In this document: positions 48,701 through 61,355 of the stretch, one piece after another
Position numbering within the stretch: the first letter of the stretch is position 1
Layout: every line of letters begins with the position of its first letter
Assembly (NCBI GenBank): GCA_028583415.1
Contig: CM053276.1
Location: 15,025,774 to 15,089,773, forward strand
Direction: 5' to 3'
DNA from: Protea cynaroides
Taxonomy: Eukaryota; Streptophyta; Magnoliopsida; Proteales; Proteaceae
DNA: 64,000 nt
Position numbers and translations under genes: made by a program
Notes under the pieces: model-generated
Database searches by the model: none
Told to the model about the DNA's origin: nothing
What the model saw: only the letters and a program-made list of their open reading frames with translations

Positions 48701-51700
48701 AAGCCTAGGATTCTATAGAGTATTTTGGCTACCTAAATTATGCAATAAGATTATGAGCACAAGGAGAACGCTAAATGAAGGGAAGAAAAGCATTGTGGTT
48801 TCGATTAATAAAAATAAAAGTAATATTCAGAGTTGCAATAACTATAGAGGCATAAAACGAATGAGTCATACTATTAAACTATGGGAAAGAGTTATTGAAA
48901 CACGCATGGAACAAGAAACTGCTATTATGGAGAATCATCTTGGTTTTATGCTAGGTAGATCCACAACAGAAGCTATTTACTTACTTAGAGGAAAAAAATT
49001 TAGAGGCAAGAAGGACCTCCATATGGTCTCAATTAACCTAGAAAAAGCTCAAAAGAAAGTCCCTAGAGAGCAGGAGTGTTTCAAGCAAATAAAAGGACAT
49101 AGTCAAGGATATGTATTATAATGTAGTAACTAGTGTGAGAACCGTGGGCGGTCAAAGAAGTGAATTCTCAATTACAATTGGATTACATCAAGGATCAACT
49201 TGAAGCCCTTATCTGTTTGCCCTCATTATGAATAATTTTACTAGAGACATTCAAGATGAAATTCCTTGGTGCATGCTTTTTCCTGATGATATTGTTTTGG
49301 TGGATGAAACAAAAATAAGGATAAATGTCAAGTTGGAGTTATGGAGAGCAATATTGGAATCAAAATGTTTTAAGATAAGTAGAATGAAGACAGAGTATTG
49401 GTATGTAACTTTAGTCGCACAAGGATGGATAATGAAGTGGTGAAATTTCATGAGGAAGGTACTTCAAAGTGATTATTTTAGATATCTAGGTTTAATTAAA
49501 TAAAGTAGGTGATATAGAAAAATGATATTTCATAGAGAATAAAAATATAATGGATGAAGTGGAGTGGTTCGTTTGGAGTGTTGTGTTATCGACAAATTCT
49601 TTTAAAACTTAAAGGAAAATGTTACAGGATAGTCATTCGACCAACTATGACTTTGGTGCAGAATGTTAGGCAGTTAAAAAGCATTATAGGGATAAACTTA
49701 GTGTAGCTGAGATGAGGATGTTGAGATGAATGTGTGACAAAACTAGGAATGACGAGGTAAAGAATGATTGTATTAGAGCTAATTTGTGAGTAGCATCAAT
49801 ACATGATAAACTATGACAAAGTCATTTGAGATGGTATGGTCATGTTCGACAGAGGCCTTTGATGCTTTAATACAAAGGAGTGATTTGATTCAAATTGAAG
49901 GATCTAAAAGAGCTAGGGGCAGGTATAAGATGACTCTAGGGGAGGTGGTGAGGAAAGACATGCATAATTTAGGCCTTGTTTAAGTATGACATCGAACAGA
50001 GCTGATTGGAGGACAATAATCTATGTAGCCAACCCCATTTAGTTGGGATAAGGCTTTGTTTTTGTTGTAGTATTTGTGCTCATTTAGATATTGATTAGGC
50101 ATATTCTGCATGGTTTCTTTATATTAGTTGAAGTTCTCGTTTTCTCTATACTGGATTCCTTGCCAGGAAAAGTTTCCTTGTGAAGTAAAGTGTTTCAGTT
50201 ACCTAGCCTTGTCACTTCATGTTCTTAGTTTTCATGTTTATATCACCAATGGTCTGAAGTTTTTAAAGCTGAATTCCAAAAGGGAGAAGGGAAAGAGACT
50301 ACTGAGTGTCCTGTATATGGTTTGAAATCTAAGAAATGGTTAGCTATGAAATCAACTGGTAGCTGTATAATAGAGAATCAACTTGTACCTGTCTAATAGA
50401 GGAAGCCAGTAATTTGGTTGGTAAAAATTAGTTTCAGGATGCTTTTCTCCTTTGTATGAGTAATTCTGATTTCAGTTATAAGTTGCTTCGAAGTGTTGTA
50501 TCCGAAGTCTGCATAATTATTCATCAGAATTGTGTCTGATGATTTAGAATTTTGTGATGAACTGCAGCAATTGTGTATCAATTTGATGAGATCATTTTAG
50601 TTCCTGTTGTCTTGTAATTAATGCCTTTGATGTGCTGCGCTGTTATACATTTTCTTTTCTTCATTTGAAAGGCATTAAACCTAAAAATTTTCCTTTTTTG
50701 GCCAACTGGTGTAGGCAAGACTTGCTTTTTGCAAGTTCATGGTCAAGCCATCTACCTTATTGGTACTGGATGAACCAACCAACCACTTGGATATTCCATC
50801 AAAAGAGATGCTTGAGGTATTCTTTTCTCTGGTTGGGTTTCCCCCACCATAACTATTTAATTTCTTTTTAATTTATTCAAATATCCACAGAAGAGAAGGA
50901 AAATATTGGAAAATTACTGAGAAATATGATTCTACAACAGGAGGCAATAACGGCATACGAAGGAACTATTATCACTGTTTCTCATGATCGATATTTCATA
51001 AAGCAAATAGTTAATAGAGTAGTGGAGGTTAAAGGCAACAATTTACAAGATTATGCAGGCGACTACAATGTAAGTGTGTCTAATTATACTAAATTTTTAT
51101 TTTCTTTAATGGAATTGTATTTCATGCTAGAATGTGAAGGTGGGAAAAGTTATTTTATTGAATTTATTGCATTCTTTAGGATAGAAAATAAGCAGTGGTG
51201 GAATTTTAAATCCGATAGACTTATGGGTCTCTTTCCAGGTTGATTCTTTTGTTAAAGCTCCCGTTAAACCTATCAGGGACTCTGGATCTCTTGTCCAAAA
51301 AAAAAAAAAAAAAAACGTGGAGCTTGTTCTGCCCAACACTTTATAGTGCTTGACTACTTGTATCAATTTTTAGTTACTTATATATACCCTTTTTGGATTA
51401 TCTTGCTTGGATTACTTTGACAATGTTATCAACTCAGAAGTTTGCATGGCCCTATTATTAATGTTACAAGCTCCTGACTTTATCAATTTGTTTTAAATTC
51501 GCAGTATTATCTAGAAAAGAATCTTGACGCTAGGCAAAGGGAACTTGAACGTGAGGCAGAGCTTGAGGAGAAGGCTCCTAAAATTAAAGCCAAGTCTAAA
51601 ATGTCAAAGGTAAATACGTGATTCACTTATTTAGTAAATCTCAAAAGTTGGGATAAATGGGCAATGTTCAGTATATGAAGGGGCAACATGGATAATGCTG

Positions 51701-51825
51701 AAATTATAATTTCTGTTTACAACACACAGGCAGAGAAGGAAGCCCGGAAGAAACAGAAAATGATGGCATTTCAGCACGCAAAAGCAAAGTCAAAAGGGTT
51801 GAAAAATGCAAAACGTTGGAATTGA
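42766..51825 (+). CDS. ABCF5: ABC transporter F family member 5, plastid-type (9 exons, 710 aa)
   Basis: Exons: 42766-43647, 43927-44268, 44819-44959, 45074-45253, 45395-45550, 50715-50816, 50941-51069, 51505-51609 and 51730-51825. Every one has GT/AG borders and phase 0, summing to 710 codons plus TGA (Arabidopsis ABCF5 is about 690). The first ~110 residues are Ser/Arg-rich without a domain, as a plastid transit peptide. There are two ATP-binding cassettes and no membrane segments: Walker A GVNGAGKTT at 148-156, Walker B LLLLDEPTNHLD; second Walker A GPNGCGKST, signature LLSGGEKARLAF, Walker B LLVLDEPTNHLD and switch SHDRYF. The Lys/Arg-rich tail ends KNAKRWN. ABCF proteins act on ribosomes or translation, not transport (family knowledge). 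The first cassette's signature reads FSSGWQMR where the family has SGGWQ. Intron 5 (5.2 kb) carries retroelements. Confidence 0.93.
45870..48037 (-). mobile_element. Non-autonomous LTR retrotransposon in ABCF5 intron 5
   Basis: Direct repeats of about 335 bp (45870-46203 and 47705-48037) flank 1.5 kb. On the minus strand the 5' LTR is the right one. Just inside it (47685-47703) is a primer site TGGTATCAAAGCGGATGCC, resembling the initiator-Met tRNA primer site. Just inside the left LTR is a purine run (aggagggggtg, 46204-46215). The interior has CAG/GCAACAACAG repeats (46260-46480) and no gag or pol domain, as in TRIM/LARD-type elements. Open frames inside are Leu/Cys-rich translations of that repeat. 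Confidence 0.75.
48040..48112 (-). mobile_element. tRNA-like sequence (tRNA-derived repeat)
   Basis: On the minus strand, CCAAGGAG at the 5' side pairs with CTCCTTGG at the 3' side like an acceptor stem. Between them are an A-box-like ggttcgctcagttggtaa, an anticodon-arm-like gatcacaccttaaaagatgtc and a B-box-like gagttcaactc. The anticodon stem pairs poorly and no CCA-compatible working tRNA is evident, so it is read as a SINE or tRNA relic between the two retroelements. Confidence 0.5.
48113..50075 (+). mobile_element. RTE-type LINE, decayed, in ABCF5 intron 5
   Basis: In order through several stops: an endonuclease-RT linker (ESWWWDDEVQTAIKVKKDSFKTWQ, RYRLIKNETKKIMGKVR); RT words CNNYRGIKRMSHTIKLWERVIETRM, ENHLGFMLGRSTTEAIYLLR and LHMVSINLEKAQKKVPRE; QDEIPWCMLFPDDIVLVDET; and a C-terminal part with EMRMLR*MCDKTRNDEVKNDCIRA and RLRWYGHV-like words. 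The 3' end atgtagccaaccccatttagttgggataaggc...tttgttg is the usual RTE terminus. Catalytic Asp positions are damaged (IDLEKAYD to INLEKAQK; ADD to PDD). It lies in the same orientation as the host gene. Confidence 0.85.
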
Positions 51826-53160
51826 TGAGCATTCTTTCTCTGATCATTGTGGACAAAACCCACCTTGTAATTAATCCGTTGATGTAAAGGTAAAGCAGCC
51901 CCCCAGAAGTTTATTAGTGTGATCCCTGTGTATATTACAGTAGAATGTTAACCTAATCACCCATTTATGTAAATCTGGGAGCAAAAGCAAGCTCCTTCAA
52001 AGGTGTTGCTTTATCCAAATTTTCCACCGTTTGTGATGGATATACTTTGAAGGCATGTAACTATCTTCACAAATCCAACTGGTGTAAACTTGCAAGAATA
52101 ATTTATTCCATTGATCAACGAGTGTTCAAATCTACATCACCTCATCTTGTATTGAATGAAGGGGTGATCTGTAATCAGCCCCAACTTTTACTATTTTTTT
52201 TCTGCACAAAAAGTGGCTGCCCTCAGATATGAACCGCAGTCCAAGCTTTTTGGTTTGGAAGTTAACGAGGAGACTGGTCATTACGAAACCCATTGTCAGA
52301 TGATGGAATCAGGTTGAGCACACGTTCCCTTCCATCTAGTTGAATGTTTCAAAGGTCCAAAATTTAGAAAACCAATTCTACATCGATATCAAGCCTCTTG
52401 AAACTTCTTTTTCCTGAAATCTTCTGATGAAATGCATGTGATTTGGGGTTGCAAAATACACGAAATTCTTTTTTCATACTCTGTTGGGGAGCATATATAT
52501 AAGAAATAAATTGGGAATAAGAATACAGAGGATCCAAGTTGCTTTGCTAGCGCAACAGGGAAAAGTCCCCTCCTGCCAATATATTGCCTTAAATGTTTGA
52601 TGCAGATCACAAAGGCGGTCCTTTTTTCCCTGGATATTGCCTTACCTGCTAGGATCAGCCCTTGCCATCCGTACCGACACGGTTGCTGCACAGGACGAGC
52701 CGATAATAAATCCCTAAAACACTGGGTCAGACATACCATTAGACCAGATTTCCTTGACAATTTTAAGGAAAAGAATAACCTTTCTGATTTATCATTTGGA
52801 CGTGCCACAGTTAACGAGCTCCATCATCCAGAAATTGCTGCTGTTTTTTTGTTTTTTTCCGCAGCTTAACGTGAGATGAGAGAACGGCAACCAATTCTCA
52901 TGTTGCATTAAACCATAGAGAATGAACATCCTGAACAAAACTCCAGGACGTAGTTTTTATATTAGTTTTTAACTCAAATATACAGCAAGCATTCTTGTAT
53001 CTTGTTATACAAAAGAATGCTGGGTTACGCGTAATAACTTACAGGGCATTTCTCTCTCACAAAATAGGAGCAAGAGAGACTGCTTTCCACTGTTACATGG
53101 GGCTTCTTTTTCAAGAATAAACTAAAAAATAAACAGGGAAAAAAAGAAAAAATCATGATG
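51826..53160. other. Intergenic region between convergent genes
   Basis: It holds the 3' untranslated regions of ABCF5 (rightward) and of the AAA-ATPase gene (leftward). The 139-residue minus-strand frame at 52389-52808 shows no domain or repeat and no plant-gene features; I treat it as chance. Confidence 0.5.
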
Positions 53161-56100
53161 TTAGTTGCCAAAGCCGAATGGAGATTTTCTCCTGCTACCA
53201 CCTTCTCCATACTGTTCATTCCATTTTCTAAGCTCGTTCATGCTTGTAGCATCATAGGCAACCGATGCTCCCACCTAATAAAACCACTCAAAGTATCAAC
53301 GTTAGATGGGGATTACATCAGGAACTGTAGACGAAGTACACTCACTCATAACTGCTCGCTCCTCTCATGAATTCTAATTCTGTTAACATGTTAAAAACAA
53401 ATATAACTGACATAGGGGTAGCCATAACTTGCATGAGGTCAACAATGACCTCTTGCAGAGATTGTCATCTTGAATGAAAATTTAAGAAGGTGCCCAATCA
53501 AAACCTAGTTTGGATAAACAACAGGCATACAGGTACTCTTGACTGCTTGCCAGAGAATAATATTTCCAAAAGGGTTGTGAGATCGTAAAGGTAAGATGGA
53601 ATTATTAGCTTTTGAAGATTTATAAGCAATGCATGGGCGGAAGGCGTAAAAAAGAACCAGAAATCTCCAATTTCAATGCTATCGATTTTTTACACGAAGC
53701 TATTTTTATCCAAACGGTAAAATATGTTATCCAATTCTGTAACTATCATTTAATTACAAGGGAAGGTTAAGATTTAATCCTTGGGGACTGATAGTAGATG
53801 GGATTGTATGTGTTGACCACAAAGGGAATATAACATGGACAACTAGTTTGGAAATTTATTCGAATGAAATTTATTCGAATCAAATAATGGGCAAAATTTG
53901 CTTAGGTTTCATAAGGTGCATCATATAATATGCAGCGTACATAAAGAGAAGAAATTCTCTATACCTTTGATTTTGCCTGAATGAAATCATCCAAATTAAG
54001 CGACCTTAGAACTGGAACTGAATTGGTCACACCTCCCTGAAGAGAAACAATCAAATATCAAATGACAAAAAATTGATTTTGAAGAAAGATCATCCAGAAT
54101 CTAACAAGTCCAGAACTTCATACCTTTATCTCTTCTTCCAGAAGTTCTTGGACAGGCCTGTAGGCTGCAGCAATACAAAGGTTCTGCAAAAAAAATGGCA
54201 ATGAAAACTCACCATAAACTTCACAGAAAGGCACTAATATTAACATATTACCTTCAAATCACTCCCCGAGTACCCTTCTGTTGCATTGGCAAGTTCATCA
54301 AACCCAAAGTCTGGTTCAATGTTTTCTTTTGCAAGAAATATTCTTAGAATCCTCATCCGGTTCTCAGCATCTGGTAAGTCCACATATATCCTATATCCAG
54401 AGCCAAAAGGCTTTTGTAAGCAAAATTTATTATTATTATTTTGTAAAAAAAAAAAAACATAAAATCTGTATTACAACCTACAGAGGCTCCCATTTATTTG
54501 ATAAATGAAAGATGTATTTCAGAAATCGAAGAATATTTCTCTAATTTCTTCAAAACAAGCTCAGTAAGAATTTGAAAAATCTCTGAAGTTGCACAGATTG
54601 CATTTCTTGCATGTATGTTGATAGTAGTCCCAGTAAAGTTCAATCTACCCACGGAATATTGAATCAAAACCCCCAATATTACAACACAATAATGTTATAT
54701 CAATTATCTCAAAGAGAGACACTTTAAGTTGCTTCCATCCATCTGCCAGTGGAAAAGATGGTTTACATGAATCTTAACCGATAGATCTAATAGAAAGATG
54801 AGAATGACAAAAAGAAAATGGTTAAACAATTAAAACCTCAGTCTATCAAATAGACATATTCCTATTCTTTGTGAACCATCTAAATGGTAATGTGTAGAAA
54901 TGACTCCCTTCCAATGCTGCTTCTTGTCCAATGTTACGTGGATATGGGCCATATGGCAGGGATCCAATCATGAGACACAGGTGCATCATTTGGTACATTG
55001 TACTTAGCGTGTTAGTCACGGACAGTTCCTCATTTTAATCAGATTTCTGATTCTTCATTCCATTCTCATGCCCTTCATCATATGCCTATAATGCAATTCA
55101 CAACTTACATGAAACTGTACTTATCCCCCAAATAAGAAGTCCCATAATCCAACAAATTGTTTATAGCTTAACAAGAGTAACCACTTTCTTGTGCAATATT
55201 TAATGAAACAGCTAATTTGTACTTGAACAGTGCATCTTGTAGAGATTTCCTGATTCGATAGTCCACAACCCTTGCCAAATCCATTAAGCATGAATCTCAA
55301 TCCATTAAGCATGAATCTCAATGAAGCTTAGTAACCTAGATGGTTAAGATAACAAAAAAGATCCTCCAAGCAAAAGGTCGAAAGCAATGGCTCCCACCCC
55401 TGGCATGCATACTAGGTCTTCGGAACATCCATTTTATAGATAGTAACAATGGTCTGTAATGCAGCAATAATTCAATTGAGTGAGGAGGGCAGCTTCTTAA
55501 AGCACATTACCTCCTTGGCAAGCGACGGATAACTGCATCATCTAGGTCAAATGGCCGATTTGTGGCACCAAGAATGAGAATTCTTTGACTCTCTTTTGAC
55601 CTTAGCCCATCCCAAGCTGCCATAAATTCATTTCGCATTCTTCTGGTTGCCTCATGCTCAAAAGAACCACCACGGGCACCAAGCAAGCTGTCAATCTAAA
55701 AGGAACCAAAGGCAGATAATTAATTTACCCCAGAATTTAACGTGAGAAAATATGTTGCAGAAGCAAACTGCCAATATAAATGGATCCAAAGGCATAGAAT
55801 TAATTGATCCAATAACTTAAGTGAGGAAACATGTTGCAGCTTTTGAGCAAATCATCACAATGGGTAGGTATGACACTGGAAATGGACCAAATGGCAATCT
55901 TAACGTTAACTTAGGCTGGTGAACTCATTGATGTTCACCATTGCTGTGGCATGACATGGGTGGATATACATAATAGAGGTCCAACCATCATCTCATGGTT
56001 CAAATTTCAGCTTAAAACTAAAAAAAAATCCATGTCATATCCAGCTTTAAAAAAATGAAGGGAGGAGGGAGGAAATTAGTTCAATTGTCAGGTAATTCCT

Positions 56101-59100
56101 TCACAAGGTTTGAAGAAAATGAAATGTTTGCTACTTTATAAGCATGTGGCTAATCATTTCCGTTCAATTGTGTCCAAGGGATTCTCACCTCATCAACAAA
56201 TACAATAACAGGGGCCAGCCTGCTGGCGAAGGAGAAAAGGGCCTTCGTAAGCTTTTCAGCATCTCCAAACCACTGATTAATAACAAAAACACGAAAGAAG
56301 TTAGTACACCTGCTATGAATAATATTGACGACCCATAATGCTAACTCATAATAGATGTGCACTTCTAATTCCCACAAGAACTTAAAACTTGCCATTTACA
56401 AATTTCACTAATATGCATGTTCCCATCAAATTTCTTAATAACAAACCAAAGAATTGAATATATACTATTTAAATTAAGATCCTAGTGGTGCCAAGTTGTG
56501 AGAAGGATGCAAGAACAAGTAAAATAAGTGATCTGCTTCAAATTATTTAGACATCAATCAGCTAGATTAATGCAACGGAAATCATAAGCTTCAGAAAATT
56601 TTAGGTGGAGCTTTCATAGTCAAAGAAACTTTGGAAGTCGATATGCTAAGACCTCTGGACAGATTTCAAGAGCTCCACAATTAGATTCTTATGGAAATTT
56701 ATGAATTCTCTCTTCTTGCTCCATAAGTGATGAATTTCTACCCCCTCTTTTTTCCCTATTCAACAATTAGGGCTGCCTCATGGTTTCCTGTATCATGCAA
56801 ACTCATCAGTAAGCAGGGAAGTAGGGATATAGGGAATAAGAACTACCTTTTTTTTTTTAGTTTTTTAGTGGAGAGGGGGAGATGAGTTGAACTCTTGGTC
56901 TCAGTAGAATTGAACTGGTAAACTAAAAGGATGCCCACATGGCATTTAATTCATGACCCATCCGAATTGCCAATTTATTAGTAGTAAACCTCTAGAAGTC
57001 TGGATATCTCAATAAGATCCATGAAAAAATATAACCAAAGCAATGTTTCCTCACTGGGATTGATTAATTAAATAAAACCCGAACTCCCAGTAGAATCTAG
57101 AGTACAAAAGCAAGAAAAGAGGACGGGGAAAAGCATTCAACTCAAATTTTCAAGTACTAGAATCTTTTTGGAGTGAGATGCAGCTGGAAGAATTACTACC
57201 ACACACCATGCATTTTTCGCAAAGCAATTAATATTTACAACAAGAAAAAAATTAAATAAATAATTAAAATTTGATGGTCGCATAATTACATGTATTTATA
57301 TGTATAAGCGTCGAAGGTAGATGGTAATTGGAACATGTCAGTAACTCAGGAACCGAAACCACAAATGTGACAGATATAGCAGTCTTCAGTTTCAATCCTA
57401 TGAATTTCATGAAATAAAATCAAATGAATGAATAAAAAAATATGAAGGACCAACCACATATCTAAAACATCCCAAATTAAGTGCACATGTTACTGTTTTG
57501 ACAGGGGCTTTAAATGCTACAGGAACCATGCAACAAATAATATGGCATCTTTAAAAAACTAAAATAACTAACTGAAGATGCAAGTCTCTGAGTACCTTTG
57601 ATGTAAGCGCTGAACCAGTTATGCTAATAAAATTGGCTCCTGCTTCTGTTGCAAGTGCTTTGGCAAGAAGGGTTTTCCCAGTTCCTGGAGGGCCGAATAA
57701 TAGTATACCTTTGCAAGGCTGTCATCAGTTCCACACAATCAAGACTTAACTGGGAAATTGTAACCAAGGAAATATAAACCCCAACAACCTACCAGGAAAC
57801 TACACCCAATAAAGCAAATAAAACAAAATACCCGTAATAGGTTTCCGTGCAAGAAAAGCTCTGGTCTCTTCATTGGAAGAATGACAAGTTCATTTAATGT
57901 CCTTTTTACATCTTCAAGAGCACCTATATCATCAAACATGATTCCAATTTCATCTGGAGAAACCACTGCTGAAACGAAGTTGGTTTCAAATTCATCCTTA
58001 GCAAGGTTCTGCCAAATTAGGTGTGTTACAAATGAGATGACATAGCCAATCAGCCAAGATAACTTAGCATATCCTCAAAGCAGTAGCAATGTGGACCATA
58101 TAGAAATAGCTACCTTCAAATTTTGAGAGGGTTTTGTGGATATCATTTCCTGCTCCCTTAACCTCAAAATTGCAATTTCAACGCTTCACATGAAGAACAA
58201 TAAAGATCAACCTCCAGATCATACAAGATGACAAGGACAACTAGTATAGAAGTAGTAGAGAGTTCTAACCTTTCACGGGGTACATTTAACTTTTCCCCCT
58301 TTATAGAAGGAAGAAGGCAGGTTGATAGGTAATGATTTCTAGCCCATCCAACAACTTTCTCAGCCTCTGTATACCCCCCACAACCCAAAATAAATAAATA
58401 AATAAATAAAAGAAAAAGAAATAATGCAGTTAATAAAATAGTATTGCATCATATCCCTAAAAATGATTCATCTGAGCAACTTGATTTTCTGATTTTTGGA
58501 AACAAGAACCAGTTTGATGTAGGTAAATAGATAAATATCTATCCCAAAAAAAAGAGAAGGTAATAGATAAATGGCCAAATAGAAACATGCACAATCAATC
58601 ACAAAACAACAAAAAGGCTCCTTATCACCATTTCTTATTTTTGTTGGTCATAGAATTAATGGTAGAAAGAACACAGCTTCATAATTTTATCCAAGGTTTC
58701 TTAAATGCTTTGACTTTGGTTTCAGGTTATAAAAACAGCATGCAAGGTATAGCCTAGTTGAAAAAGAATTTGTAGACATTGCCGTCATTTGGTGATGTAA
58801 AGAGAATTTTAGATAATGAATTACTCAGTCTACCTCTTCAACAATCCTAAGTTTTATTGCATTTCCAAATGAAGCTTATAGAAACCTTGAAAAATGATAT
58901 GATACTTGATTGAAACTTTCTTCCTCCTTTTTATTTATTTATTTATTTTTTTTTTCTTTTCCGGCGGCGGCGCCGGGAGGGGGGGGGGGGAATAGGCAGC
59001 ATTCAAATCAGCTATACCAATGTGCCACTTTTTCTTCTTAAACATCCACACTTTGAGACGGAAATCTTAGGAAATTGAATCAAAGAAGAACATAAGCAAA

Positions 59101-61355
59101 ACAATTGAACATCTTATGAGATGAGAGTCCAAACTGAAACATGCAACTAACCAACTACTCCATATGGGAGTACATAGAAACAAAATCACTCTGTTTCCAA
59201 ACTGAAACATGCAAATTTATGATTCATTGAGTTCCTTACTTCGCTTTGTTAGGATCACACCATCTGTATTTACATGTAAAAGCTCCATGCAGGATAGCTC
59301 ATGCTCCTCTAGCACCTGAGATTCATAATTAGTAAAGAATTAAATCAAACGTATCAGAGTTTCGGTGACATGAGGCTTAACAACTAATAAATGAACTCAA
59401 AAAAAAGAACATACCTTGTCATCATTTATTCACAAGTAACAATTAGTTGTTACTTGATCAATCAAAAGAATGAAACAAGGATTTCCCCTTACCTTGTGCA
59501 ATTCAATCAAATTACTCCGTGATATGATAATTCTCCTGTCCTCTCCAACTTGTTTATTGAATATTCTGAGCAGTTCGTCTTCCTACAAATAGCAAGAAAC
59601 AAAATATTCAATATATAAACTCACAAGCAGATCTTATACCTAAGCAAGAACAATTAGCAGAAGAATAATATTGCAAGTTGTGGAATCCAAATAGGGGTCA
59701 CTTTCAGATAAGTCTATAAATACACACAGCAACAGTAAAATGCTTGAGAGAAAATCATTTTATTCATCAACAAAGTCATATGGCTACAGACCCTTCTAAA
59801 AGTGGTCTGAAAAACCACATATCAAAAGGTTTAAGAAATCCACTTTCAAAAGGGTATATTGATCCACATAGTAATAGCATAAAAGCGTGAGATAAAAACC
59901 AATTCATTCCATATGATAAATTTGTATAAGCTTATAGACCTATGTACTTTCTAGCCAACTCAAATTCTAGCGATATTTAATAAAACCACTAGCTCACAGC
60001 TATATATCTGCCATTTCTAGAAGCTCTAGAACTATAAAATAATTCCATTCAGGCTCAGCCCACTTATAGCCAATTACGATACTGCATTACTGAAAAAAAA
60101 ACAACTCCAAGTGGACATAACATCTAAATTACCTAACCAAAAGAAAACAAACCCCTTTTCCCACACATGCTACTATATGAAACCTAGTTTATGATAATAA
60201 AAAAATAAAAAAAATCAATCACAAAGTACCCCCAAGTAGGCCGCACAAGCAAAAATTCAAAATCTGGCCTCCAACAAAGTATGCTAGGCTATGGTTCCTG
60301 TTGTCATCAGACTTCGAACACCACAATGACCTGGCATTATAAATCGTATAAATATTTGACCATACGGGTTTTTAGTATCAAATAAGTCAGATTTCAGGGT
60401 TGGCATGCTGCCAACAAATACTCAACATACCTGAACCTTCCGAGTTCTGGGAATAGTTGAGACAGATAAAGAACGCCAAAATTGAACAAACAACCTTTTG
60501 GTGTCAGGTCTGAATGCAGTGATAAGCAAAAGATAATCAGAAGGGGAATGAACAGGCTTTTTTTTTGGCGCTACAAGTTTTCCAAAACAAACGCCCCCCA
60601 GGAAAATAAATTTTCCAAACCCCAGGTGGAGGCAAGATTTGATCCCAGGACGTGGCAATAACAGAAAAAGCACTAGCCAGCTGCACTAGCTGGCACCTCC
60701 AGCTGTATGTATATTTTGAGTGGAATAGTTTGGTTTTTTATAATGGTTAAGGGAATGGTTGTTAGTTGATGGTCAAATCCTAGCTTTAGTTACAGTGAAC
60801 AAGTCCCTTCTCTTTCTTGCTATATTTTGCATAAATGTTTTGGGCTTATTACCCACAGGTTTGTATATCTGACTGCATCCGATGATTTGGCAAGTGTAGG
60901 AGTCATAAGGGAGTCCTTGTAAGTTGTACCTAAATGTTTATATAGCTTATCTCCTTTGTGGGTCCTTAGGCTTCGACCTATATTCTTGTTGTATACTATA
61001 TGTACTCTACATTTTTCTTGCCAACAAAAATTTCAAACCTACCTGTATATAAAAATTAAAATATAAAAATAAAAAAAAAATAAAAAATAAAAAAAAAAAC
61101 CCTCCCGTACACTAGCAAAGTTGGAATATTCACATATTTTAAAAAAGAGATAAAAAAAAAGACGTGAAAACTTTTTCAATGACATTTAACAATAAGTTTT
61201 CCTGAAAAAAAAAAAAAATCTTTTTGATGACTAGACTAGAGATTTACCTTTGGAGGATGAACAGAGAGAACATTGTTGAAGAGCTTATACAAATCATTAT
61301 CTTGTGATCTCTTTGTTGATTTCAATCCCTCTGTAAGCCGTTTCAAGGAGAGAGG
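53161..61355 (-). CDS. AAA-type ATPase, C-terminal 464 aa (13 exons; 5' end beyond window)
   Basis: Minus-strand exons, 5' to 3': 61355-61248, 59582-59493, 59315-59240, 58366-58270, 58183-58114, 58008-57832, 57718-57596, 56272-56189, 55695-55511, 54390-54252, 54183-54124, 54036-53965 and 53274-53161 (TAA). All borders are GT/AG and phases fit. The product ends with a single AAA module: MFDDIGALEDVKRTLNELVI entry, Walker A GPPGTGKT, pore region TSKWFGDAEKLTK, Walker B VIVFVDEIDSLLGARGG, sensor ILGATNRPFDLDDA, arginine fingers RRLPRR, then EGYSGSDLKNLC and the tail KWNEQYGEGGSRRKSPFGFGN. The order and tail match the plant group of At1g50140/At3g19740, relatives of the Msp1/ATAD1 and spastin-type ATPases (by recollection). 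The substrate is not known. The N-terminal half, with an expected FHA-like or unrelated region, was not found before 64000. Confidence 0.92.
58961..58992. repeat. GC-only run within an intron
   Basis: ccggcggcggcgccgggagg followed by a G run (about 12), next to TTTA repeats. It can form a hairpin or G-quadruplex and is also a place where sequencing errors collect. Confidence 0.7.
60548..60705 (-). mobile_element. SINE-like sequence in an AAA-ATPase intron
   Basis: On the minus strand, ggaggtgccagctagtgcagctggctagtgc (A-box-like), then ctgggatcaaatcttgcctccacc (B-box-like) and a G/T-rich end. The open frame that crosses it (60422-60673) does not fit the phase between the flanking exons (PPK and EDE join directly in relatives), so it is not an exon. 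Confidence 0.4.

Noticed and set aside
52389..52808. 139-residue minus-strand frame between the convergent genes
   Set aside because: No motif, and in the 3' flank of both genes; not enough to call a gene.
56868..56950. Possible tRNA-like or SINE sequence (gatgagttgaactcttggtctc)
   Set aside because: Only a B-box-like word is present; no A box or stem could be assigned.
60422..60673. Possible AAA-ATPase exon ending RTRKVQ at a GT donor
   Set aside because: The flanking exons join in phase without it (PPK to EDE, as in relatives), and the stretch overlaps a SINE-like repeat.
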